A stretch of DNA of 64,000 nucleotides from positions 186,001-250,000 of the forward strand of contig JAIWQS010000024.1 of NCBI GenBank assembly GCA_029891385.1, read 5' to 3'. This DNA comes from Erythroxylum novogranatense (lineage: Eukaryota > Streptophyta > Magnoliopsida > Malpighiales > Erythroxylaceae). Below the pieces are notes generated by a model that had not been told where the DNA came from, made no database searches, and saw only the letters and a program-made list of their open reading frames with translations. The translations under genes and the position numbers were made by a program. Position 1 is the first letter of the stretch; every line of letters begins with the position of its first letter. This document shows, one piece after another, positions 23,881 to 33,862 of the stretch.

Positions 23881-24531
23881 TAGATGGTATCAGAGTCCAG
23901 TACTATGATCTTACTTGGGCGTATGAGTATGAATAAGGAATTGATAAGAGTTTGTAAAGATAAGAGTGAATTTATGAGAATGTGCTAAGTGATCATTTGA
24001 TTTTGATGAAAGAAATATGATTGTCTTTAGGAATTTGAAATTGATGTGCATGACTTGTCATGACTTATTTGAAGAATTAAAGTGATTGGTTTGATTTGGG
24101 TGTTAAGAATATGATTGGTTTTCGGAATGTGATGAGGAACTTAAGATAAAAATTTCTTGATAAATTGATATCGATGAAAGAATGATGGCATAATGAGAAA
24201 GATTAAACGATGATTGAACCATATTAGGGTACTTAAGAAATGGACCATTGATTTGCGACCATAAGTGTGGAAACAGTGAATTATGAATCTAGTGTTTTGA
24301 TATGATATGAGTGGTATGTGATTTAAGGAAGTGAAAAAATTGTGAAGAGATTGAGAATATGTATTATGAGTAATTTAGATAAAAGAGTAATTGATTATGA
24401 GTTTTGAAAAGAAATTAGTAAGAAAGTGCTTGATGATCATTGTTTAGAAAGAAATTTATGCAAGAATGAGTTACTTAAAGTTTAAGTAAGTATGAATTTC
24501 GAGGACGAAATTCTTTTAAGAGGGGGAGAAA
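23881..24531 (+). other. 651-bp interior of the giant-LTR element: PBS, PPT, no gene
   Basis: PBS TGGTATCAGAGTCC starts at 23885, four bases after the LTR. The middle is AT-rich with stops in all frames. The end holds GAATTTCGAGGACGAAATTC (an inverted repeat around AGGA) and the polypurine tract AGAGGGGGAGAAA at 24519-24531. Confidence 0.92.
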
Positions 24532-27500
24532 TGTTGGACCCCGATCTTTGAGTGAAAATTTGAATTATGAAAATAAAATTTAAGGAGTGCTTTGTGTATG
24601 TATTGTGTAATAGAGGACTTAAAATTTAAAGAATATTGAGAATAAAAGAAATGATCTGATTTTGATATCTTTGGGGTTTTTAGTGGATTGGTATGATTTA
24701 TGAAATTAAGTAGATGAGTTGATTGAAATTAAGTTGAGAATCATGACTAAAATGAGAAAGTGTGAAAATATGAAAAATTGTGAAATAGTTGACTTTTTGG
24801 CCTTTGAAAGTTGACTTTTGATTTAGGCATAATTTGAGAAAATGGTCTTCTGAAAACTTGTAGGTTATGTTAAGAGCTTTCTGTAGCCATAAAGTTTGAT
24901 ATTTTTCGATATCGGAAGTGAAAGTTATGATCAGGCAAAGTTTATGTGTGATAGGGTTGACTTTTGACTTTAATTATGATTAAAACTTTGACTGAGAAAT
25001 TAACTTAGTTAGAGGTTAATTGAGCTTTGATGTTCTTCATGAAAATTTAAGGATTTGTTTTGACCTTTATTTTGATATAAAGTATGCAATTTTTCGACCT
25101 CGGAATAATAAGTTATGATTTTTACAAGTTTATATTGTGGTTTTAGCATGATTATTAGAGGATAGTATCTTTGACCGGAAAATGGACTCCCGTAGGAGTC
25201 AAATTAATTTTTATGTCCTTCATGGAAGATGTAGAGCTTCCTTTAAGCTTTCTATAGAGACTAAGTTTGTCAAAATTGGAGTTCGGAATTAAGAGTTATG
25301 AATTTCGGAAGTTTTGGATTTTATGTGAAAAAAAAAGAGGAAAATGAAGTACCCCCCGGTCACTAGGGCGACGCATCGCCGTAGCGATGGCGAGCGTCCG
25401 GCTCCCGTCGCTAGGGCGACCTCGCCCTCGCCACGCGCAGCACGCGGGCGTTTTCGCTTGGTGCGACGCCGTTTTTGTTTCTCCAAAACGGCGCCGTTTT
25501 GATTCCTTTGTTAGCCTCCTTTCACAAATTCGACCTTTGTCCACTATTTTGCACATATCTTTTCCGTCCGACATCCGATCGAGTTGATTCTTGAGGCGTT
25601 GGATTCCTAAGACAATTCCCTACATTCTCATGGGAAATTTGTAATTTTATGAGATTAAATTAATGGTGTTTAATTTAATCAAAGCGAGTCGGGAAATTTT
25701 CCGAGCATAGTTCAGTATTTTGTGAAATTTGGGATCTGTAGAGATCCGATTGAAGCGATTCTTGAGGAAAAATAAAGATAAGACAAGGGGATACAAATCA
25801 TATGAAGAAATGAAATGTCAATTTTGCCCCTAAGATCCTCAAATTATGGATGGAAGTTCAAATTCGTGTGCAGTTTTTGGATTTGGAACATCTACGAGTA
25901 TGTTGAGAATAACTTTTGATCTGGGAATCAAAATGAGACGGTTCTTATTTTGAATTAAACTAGAGACATAAGGCTACAATTGTTATGAAGACATCGAGTT
26001 TCAATTCTGGGATTAAGAATGTGAAATTTTGGACGGAAATAATCGTACATGGAAAATGTGTTAGAATATGGATATTCCCAAACTGTTTTTCTCATAACTT
26101 TTGGTGTAGTGATCCGAATCAAGCGCGGTTGGTGGCGTTGGATTCGTATGATTGGGAGGAACATTTCTCGAGAAGGAAGTTTCAACAAATTCCTTCAACT
26201 TAATAGTGCGAATCAAACCCGCAAGTGAGAATGCCATAAAGCAAAGTATAAGGGCAAATTTGGAATTAGGCAAAAAAGGTAAGGTATTTTGTTCTTTGAT
26301 CAATTTTTAATGACATGGCATGAGATATTTAAGATGGTTGTCGTTTGTGGTGGCTGAAGACTCACGAAAATCCTAGAGAATTAAAGAAGAGAATGAGAAG
26401 AAGGAATAAAAGATGAAGGAGAAGATGAAGGTCGACGGTGGAGAAGGAGAAAAACTTAGAGAGTTTGATTTTTTTTTGGAGATTTCATGCTTGTTTTGAA
26501 GTAGTTTCAAGAGGAAACTTATGGAAGGAGATGAAAGCTTCTCTTGGGACTTAAAAAATCTGAAAATGAAGAGGAGAAGAGGTAAGAGAAATTTTTCTAC
26601 TTTGAGTTTTTAGTGATTTATTGGTTTAGGAATATGGAAAATAATGGGGATATGTGATTTATGAAGCTAGTTTGGATGTATATGCCTTAAGTGATGTTTA
26701 AATTTTGAATGGAAATTAATTAAGGTTTAGGTTAAATTTTGTATTTGAGGATTTAGTGAATTATTGGTGTTGAAGTATAGATATTAATACGGGTTTGAAA
26801 ATTTTGAAATTAGTTTTGAAGAAATTGTGAATTATGATATGGAATTTGGAGAAATTTAGTTTAGGCCAATTGTGAAAATTAAAGTGTGAAAAGTTATAAT
26901 TTAGAAAGCTTGGAAAATGATGCTTATGAATTTCCTATAGTTAAGGTTGAGAATTATGCAAATTATGATGATGAATTTGGATATTTATAGCTTAGGGAAT
27001 TTTTAAATTGAAGAAAGAAGAAGGAATTTGGAGAATTGACGATTTGGACAAACTTCTGGCATCATTTCGAGGTGGGTAGCATATTTATATTTTGATCTGT
27101 AAGCTTAATACGAATTTTCAAAAATTAAAGAAAGCAAAAATGTGAATTTTTGTTAAATTATTATTTTTGTAAATGTTTGAAATTATGATTTCTGAGTGAT
27201 TTTTGAAAATGCAAGATTGAAGAAATGCTTAGCTTGTGAATGATTTGACAAATTTGAAAAATGTGTTTTATGTAAATGTTGTTTTAAAGAAATAACTTGC
27301 ATTCATTGCTCTGATTTTGATCTATACGTGATTAAATTGCTGAATTGAATATGTTTATTAATGTGAATATGCGATTGTGTCCAGTATGAAAAGTTTGAAA
27401 AGTAAGATTTTGAAAAGTGCGTTCGGGCAATTCGAATCTTTGTTTTCGTTTACGTGTTATGTGGGTTCGGTTAGGTCCTTTGGTGAGTCGTGGCTGTCTC

Positions 27501-28888
27501 TATTTGTATAGCTTCGCCGGCTGCCCGCTAGTGGCATGGAGCTCCGATTTTGGACTCCCTTCACGGCTACACTGGACCGCTTTGCGGGAAAGTGTAGTAC
27601 GTTCTGTTCACGACTGCACAGGACCGCTATGCGGGAATGTGCAGTACGTTCTGTTTGGACCGAACCAGACCATTTTGATATGTTTTGTGATTTTTGATTT
27701 TGTTTATGTGCATGAAATTTTTCCGATATGATTGCATTCATGTTTATGAGAAATTTTGAAAAAAAAGAAAAGGGGATTTTAACCAGGAAATTTTAGAAAT
27801 TTGATATGTAAAGTTTGGAAAATTGAAAAGGGTTTGAGAAAAATATTTGAAAGTTAAAAAGTTTGAAAACTACGCCTTTTGGCAAAAAGCTTGTGAAAAA
27901 TGATTTCCGCTTATTTATCGATTTATAAATGTGTTATCCACGAGCTTTCGAGCTCACCCCCTCTTTCATCCCCATCTCCAGGTTTCGAGCAGGAGATCGG
28001 ATGAAAGAATGTGAAGACTTTTGGGTCCGTTTTTGCATCGTTAGTATGGTTGTGGAAATATTGAGATTTGGAATATTTTGTAAATGGTTTGAATTTCCAT
28101 TAAGTGATTATGATGTTTTTCAGAATGTATGAAGATTATGACTGAATGTTTGAGAGTAAGAAATTGTATATGATTTGGAAATTTGTATATGAGTTTGGTA
28201 TTGAATTGAGAATTACGGAAGTATTAGATTTAGGTTTGCGTTTTGCTGGTGTTTGGATTCCGGACGGGAGAGTCCGATGATTCTGAGATCTGTTTGGCTT
28301 TTAGAAGTGTATTTCTTTACCCTTGCAGGTTTGGGTTAGGATAAAGGCAGCCGTTATGCTGCCGAAATTTCGATAAAATTTTAAGATTTGTATGGATAAA
28401 TAAGAATATGATCAGATTTAAAGATTTGCATGAGAGTGATTTTTCCAAAAGTGGAATGTGGTTGTGTGATTTGAATGAGGTTGAATAATGAGGTAAGAAA
28501 TGAGAATAAGAAAAGGAAAAAAATTTTTTTTTACCGGATTTCGGTTCGGTTTAGTCTAAGGTTCCAACGCAACTTTTCATTTCCTAAGATTTGCGCTTTC
28601 GGATGTCGGCATTTGTTTCTGCTTGCGATTTGTATTCGATCCGCTTCGCTACTTTTGGTTTGATTTGATTCAATTCGCTTTGTGATCCGATTTACATTTC
28701 GTTCCGCTTTCGTTTTATTCTGTTTCCGTATGATGCGATTCGGTTCCGTTTCGTTTTTCGTTTCGCGTCATCTATTGCTTTGTTTCTGATTCGAAAATTT
28801 TGATGCGACATTTCCGCTTCCATTCGATTCCGTTTTCTTAGTTCTTTATTTTCCGGTTGGGATCCGATTCCCGGATCGGGTCCCAACA
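24532..28888 (+). repeat. 3' LTR of the giant-LTR element
   Basis: Near-copy of 19558-23880. Differences are mostly single bases, many of them transitions, plus a ~20-base insertion in the palindrome cassette (about 25410-25432). The segment near 27567-27645 holds two copies of GGACCGCT-TGCGGGAA-GTACGTTCTG that are less clear in the other LTR (about 22590-22650). Donor-like AGAG/GTAAGAG lies at 26581 and acceptor-like CTTGCAG/G at 28328. Confidence 0.93.
25365..25501. repeat. Palindrome cassette in 3' LTR of the giant-LTR element
   Basis: Same place as in the 5' LTR and the same terminal palindrome CAAAACGGCGCCGTTTTG at 25484-25501. It has an extra AGGGCGACCTCGCCCTCGCC-like stretch, itself an inverted repeat, that the 5' LTR lacks. 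Confidence 0.85.
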
Positions 28889-28893
28889 ATAAT
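28889..28893. repeat. Target-site duplication ATAAT, right copy
   Basis: Matches 19553-19557; element B sequence resumes after it. Confidence 0.9.
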
Positions 28894-30504
28894 ACCATTG
28901 GGGACATCGTGTACTCTAATCGATATAACCTAAGACTCTTTATGCCCATAATTTGTTTTGGTAACTCTTTCAATAACTAAGTCATCAGTACAATAATATT
29001 ATCACATGTCATTCTCATTTTCCCAATTAACTCCCTTTCTCAAATGATTTCCTCAATTCATTTGATTTCTTGTCATCTAATCTTGACTTATTCTAATGTT
29101 TGTTCATTTATACCAATTTCTCCACACATTTCAATTTATTTGCAAACATAACTTCCTGTGTTGGTAACACATCCATCATATATAATTTGTGTCTCCCAAA
29201 CATATTTACATAGACTATAAAGTTAACCTAAATTCTCCTCACATTAGCGATAGAGTCCCTTTCGAATTCAAAACTCCACTTACATAGTTGGGTACTTTAC
29301 CACAACAAAATGCATTTACTCTCAGTAGCTTTTCTAACTCTTATGCTTGAGTCTTCGCTAGGGAGGTAACTCCAATATTCACTTTTGACTCACTATTGAT
29401 TCATCATTTTTTTCAATAAAGAAGACAACACATCACAACTTTTCTTGGAGATCTGTTATCTTATTTCAAAATTTCCTCCGTTGCGTCTGTCGGTTCCTTT
29501 CTAACGCAAACCCGATTGAATCAAGCGAGGGGTCTTTGACCTCTACGGAAAGATTACCAGATTCTATTGTTGAATTGAGAGAAGAGCTTTCATAAACTAA
29601 ATTACTCGACTTTCTGACCCCATCTTAGTGATTTCTTGGTACTATCCTCAATATTGCTCATAAAATCCTTATCAATCAACTATTTCCCATGATTACTTAT
29701 CAGTCATTCCTAGTACCCCAAGAAAATCAATTTCAACATTTTATAAGATCTTAACAAGATCAATTCATATCATAACTTATATAATCAGAACATCCTTATA
29801 ATAAGGCTCAATAAGCAATAAGCAATTTCATTTACTCCCATGCCTTGACATATGTCACCATCAATTAACCAATTAAGAACGTTTGCTCATGATACTTACA
29901 TTCCAATTGATTCTAAACAACACTTCTATCATTATTCTTGCCTATAATTGGGGTATCTCAATATATTTGTCACAAAAACTTATTTTCATTAGGCCACTTT
30001 CTTGCCCTGCACTTTCTTCCTCACATTAACACACTTCTTAACATCAATTCTACTCTAATTTGTCAGAATTTGCCTCTTCTACTGCTACATCATTGCATAA
30101 TACTTGGACTTGAACTATCACTTAGAAGACATTCACTCCTCTCATTGATTCTTCATCCTTTTTCCATAATCGCGTTCACACATAAAATCCCAACTTATGT
30201 ACATTTCTAACATTCTCCATACTACACATGATTCATCTCTTGTAAGGTCATTTATAACTATTTATTCCCCCCTTTTTTTTACTATCCCATTTTATTATTG
30301 TCCTTCATTTGATCTTCCATATATATATCTATATCCCCAATCCATTCAGAATTATAGAAGCACAATCAGCAAGAAATTTTAATCTCAATATCACATATAT
30401 ATTATTTCGCTTAATCAGAACTTTTATCACATTTATCCGACATTCATTTACTTCAAGTCTAACCTTTCAAGGTCATATAACATTTTATTTCCTTTATTCG
30501 AGCT
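28894..30504 (-). other. Element B internal domain, middle part, unrecognisable
   Basis: This stretch joins 19552 once the giant-LTR element is removed. It should hold part of gag/pol of element B read on the minus strand. It has stops throughout and I could not recognise a zinc knuckle, protease or RT motif. T-rich and C-rich on the plus strand, consistent with old minus-strand coding sequence. Confidence 0.45.
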
Positions 30505-31477
30505 TCTACTGTAACATCCCATCTCCGATGGGAAGGTTATATTGGTAAATAGGGACAGGCTAGTAGGTCACATTGCATACTTTGATATGAACATACATTT
30601 GGCCTGCAATTTTAGAGGACTGAGACATTTTACACATGCAGATATAGGTACATGCATTCATGACAATTCCCGGCATTTATTGTGAATATGATGTGTTCTG
30701 TGATTTCTGAGATAAATGTGCTTGAGAATTGGAATTGGAACTGTTTTAGAGTGATTGTCACTTGGTAGTGACCCTTAGAATTTTTTTTGGAAAATTTGGA
30801 AGAAAAAGTCCGAACCGAAAATTTTTCGAGTGAGGGACTGATTGATTTTATAGTACTGAAATAACTGTCCAATGGCCATGGAAAATTAGATATATGATTT
30901 TAGAGATTAATATGTCGAGCCAATGAAATTTGGAGACGAATTGGACTGGAAATAAAATTATAAAGAGGAAGAACTTAGTGTGTGATTGAGGAATTGACTT
31001 GTGGCATTTGTGTGTAGCTTATTTATCACTTAATGCCCTAAGTTGTAGACCTTTCTTCTTTGACAGTTTCAAACTTCTCTTGGCAGACAAGCTTTTCCTC
31101 CACCTAGGGCATGTGTTCTTTCTCCATCGATTGATCCTTGTTCTTCCTCCTTGTGTGAGCTTTTGTTGTCTAAGGGTTGCTTGCTTTTTCCTTTCCTTGA
31201 TTATTAGAACAACCCTAGACCTTGGAGGAAATATGAGTTGTGTGAGGAGAAGAGATTATCGTGGGTGTTAGAGAAAGGTGAAAAGGTTAGAGAAATTTTT
31301 GGAAGTTTTCGAAGGAGAGCTTATTTGGTAAGTAAATTGGTTATATGTTGTTTATTAGTGAGTTTGATGTATTTATTGTGTTTAATGTGAAAGATTGGGA
31401 TAGTTGAAAGTGAGTTATGGTTGTTTTAGAGAGAAAAGAGTGAAAATTCATCGGAGAAGACGGCTGGGGAGCCCGGA

Positions 31478-31606
31478 CGTCGCGGCGAGAAATTGTGTTA
31501 TCGCCGCGGCGCACACGAAGGCGTCGCCGCGGCGAGCCCCTAAACTCTCCACGCCACGGCGAGCTACCTTGTCGCCGCGGCGAACCGCTCCTTGTCGCCG
31601 CGACGA
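31478..31606. repeat. Palindrome cassette TCGCCGCGGCGA in the 30510 solo LTR
   Basis: The 12-base palindrome TCGCCGCGGCGA is perfect at 31524-31535 and 31572-31583. One-mismatch copies stand at 31501-31512 and 31595-31606, with partial copies near 31480 and 31550. The island is strongly G+C-rich amid AT-rich LTR sequence. Confidence 0.9.
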
Positions 31607-32529
31607 GCGTCAATACGTCTCGGCGAGACTGGTTTTCCTGAACTGAGTTGGTTTAGTTTTTAAGTAATAACCGATGATGTAGACCTCCAAATGAAGTGAT
31701 GTTTGATTCGTTATGAACTAGAGAAAGAGGTCTACAATTGAGGTAAAGAAAGAAAGTTTGAAATCAAATGAGTAAGATCTTAAATATTGAAAGAAAGTTG
31801 AATATCGTTTCCTATTGCAACCTAAGGATTGTTTCATGACAATTGGAGTATAATTTTGAGACTTTGTAAATAAATTCAATGCTATTGGGAGTTTTAGAAA
31901 CTTAGCATAATGGGTGAATTTGACCAAATGAATAGTCACATTGGCTTTGAGGTCTTCTTTGAAAACAAGAGTGTTGTCTAATTGTTGTGGTATCTATAGA
32001 AATGAAATTTGTGGAGTTCCACGACATGTTATTGAATTAAAATGAGTCTTTATTGACCAATTGAGTGAAAAGTTAGATTTTGACAAAAGAAAGTGAAAAT
32101 TGGGAATTAGCGCCGGGAAGGTCATGATTGTGCATCGTACAACTTTTATTTAAGACTTGTGCATCATTGAATTATTCTGATTGTGCATTTAGTAATGGGA
32201 AATTATTTGACTGTTATAGAGGCACCGATGGAATGATATTCCATGGATATTGCTAGGACTGTCAGGTAGTCGTTCGGAAGTTACAGGTGAGTAACCTAGT
32301 TGGTTCCTCAATCTTTGTATGTTTAAAATTATGTGCTTATTCCATGTGGAGATAATGGAGGGTTTATGTGTTTGATTTTGATTAGTTCCTGGACCATAAG
32401 TGTCCGAAGCATTGAGTACTTGATATCGAAGTGTAAATTGTGTGTAAAATGATAATTATCGTAAATTGAGACATATGCATTCATGCATAAAGGCATGTTC
32501 AGATAATGACAGTTGTGGCCGGAGCAGCC

Positions 32530-32660
32530 ACCGTATTTCAGAGCTTAAAGCTCAACGCAACAGGGCTTCGAGCCCAACGTATTTCAGAGCCACAGGCTCA
32601 CCGTATCAGGGCATTCAAGCCTAACGTATTTCAGAGCCACAGGCTCATCGTATAATGTTC
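32530..32660. repeat. Series of short hairpins in the 30510 solo LTR
   Basis: AGAGCTTAAAGCTC, GGGCTTCGAGCCC, GAGCCACAGGCTC (twice) and GGGCATTCAAGCC follow each other, separated by CAACG/AACGTATTTC spacers. Similar GAGC/GCTC pairs are found in element B's LTRs (about 16870-16980 and 34490-34600) and in the LTR at 45030 (about 47118-47210). Confidence 0.8.
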
Positions 32661-33433
32661 CCGTTACTGGGTCAGATCAGGCGCACGGTCACAACACCAT
32701 AATAAGATGAAAGTGTCACATGTGCATTGCATATACAAATGATTAAATGTGGACTGTGTGGAAGATGAAACGCCTTATATTTGTAAATGATAATGCATGT
32801 GATATTTTCGAATGTGTTACTATGTGATATTCTGTGAATTGGTTGTATATGCATGAGTTGAGTGAACCATCGATGATGGTTTCTCACTGAGTTCGCAAAC
32901 TCACCCAATATTGCAAATATTTTTCAGGAATTGAAGAGTACCCCGTTAGACTAACGGGAGTATACCTACTGCATGCAAGTCAGAGATTTGAGGTCGGGAT
33001 CAGTTCACGTCTGCATTAGTGTCATTCTGTCATTGTGTAAAATTTGTATTTTTTTTAACTTCTGTAGAATAGTACTGTTATTTCAGGGGGCACCAATCTG
33101 TAAAGGTTGTATTTGTAATGTGATTACTAATATTGTTCAAGAATAGCATTGGGCCCAATTTGGCTATGGATTTTTGTGCATGAGATGGTTTAAATACTGT
33201 TGAGTGTCTGTTATGACTAAAATTGCGTATGATTGAAAATATTTTCGTGTTAAATCAGACCCAAATCGTTTATTGACTTCCGCGCTTACATTCGTTTTCA
33301 AAAAGAAAAAATGTCATACTGAGTTTTCAGACTGTAATTGACTATTCTAGCATACCACCCTCGTGAGGCACGGGCTCGGATATCACCCTCGATGTCGAGT
33401 TTGGGTCTTGCGGGAGTGGGATGCTACATCTAC

Positions 33434-33842
33434 ACTTTAGTCTCATCATTTTCCACTTATATCCTTACTTTCCCCAAACAATCCGCCGTAATGCATTCAC
33501 AATAAGTTTACATTCGAGGATCTATTCTCCCAATACAATATTAGTATTGCATTCCATAATACCTTCATCAATACAATTGTATTAAATCTTGTATGACATA
33601 GCTCATCATATACAATTTCTCATTTCTATATATCCATAACTTCCCTTTTGTCACATTATGACATATCATCCATTTTTTTTCACTATTTATACCAACTTAA
33701 ACACTTAACACATGCTCATGCGCGCGACTCATACTCATGCGACTCAGACTAGGGATCAGTTGCCACTGACTGCTATGACATGACTTAAATGAATGTAACT
33801 TGACCCGTATTTTAGAAATTGCCCATATAAGATAATACTTCT
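33434..33842 (-). other. Element B leader after its primer site
   Basis: Minus-strand 5' internal region of element B up to the solo LTR. No gag start or conserved protein was recognised. Confidence 0.5.
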
Positions 33843-33856
33843 GAGCTCTGATACCA
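33843..33856 (-). promoter_or_regulatory. Primer binding site of element B
   Basis: On the minus strand TGGTATCAGAGCTC lies six bases after the 5' LTR end. It matches the initiator-Met tRNA complement and fixes the orientation of element B. Confidence 0.9.
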
Positions 33857-33862
33857 CATAAA

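Larger units (their letters stand above)
19558..28888 (+). mobile_element. Non-autonomous gypsy-type element with ~4.3-kb LTRs and 651-bp interior
   Basis: Two long LTRs (19558-23880, 4323 bp; 24532-28888, 4357 bp) bracket only 651 bases. The interior has a PBS, a PPT and no coding region. A perfect 5-bp duplication ATAAT flanks the unit. LTR size and lack of genes recall LARD elements, but the interior is much shorter than described for those; by interior size it is TRIM-like. The 3' motif and PPT are of chromovirus type, so it was probably moved by a related Tekay/Del-like partner. The LTRs differ by a few percent in the parts compared by eye. Confidence 0.93.
30510..33428 (+). mobile_element. 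Solo LTR (2.92 kb), TGTAACATCCC family, inside element B
   Basis: Starts TGTAACATCCCATCTCC and ends GTGGGATGCTACA. A perfect duplication TCTAC flanks it (30505-30509 and 33429-33433). It is related to element B's LTRs but in the opposite orientation and diverged. Blocks shared with them include the hairpin series near 32530-32660, the ACCATCGATGATGGT hairpin near 32867, the CCCGTTAGACTAACGGG hairpin near 32941 and the terminal GGCACGGGCTCGGATATCACC block. A palindrome cassette lies at 31478-31606. No PBS, PPT or genes. Confidence 0.9.

Noticed and set aside
23885..23898. tRNA-like TGGTATCAGAG sequences
   Set aside because: They are primer binding sites complementary to tRNA-Met 3' ends; no full tRNA fold is present beside any of them.
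28692..28973. 93-codon minus-strand ORF crossing the giant-LTR element's right end
   Set aside because: It spans the LTR border, target duplication and element B, so it cannot be an old gene.
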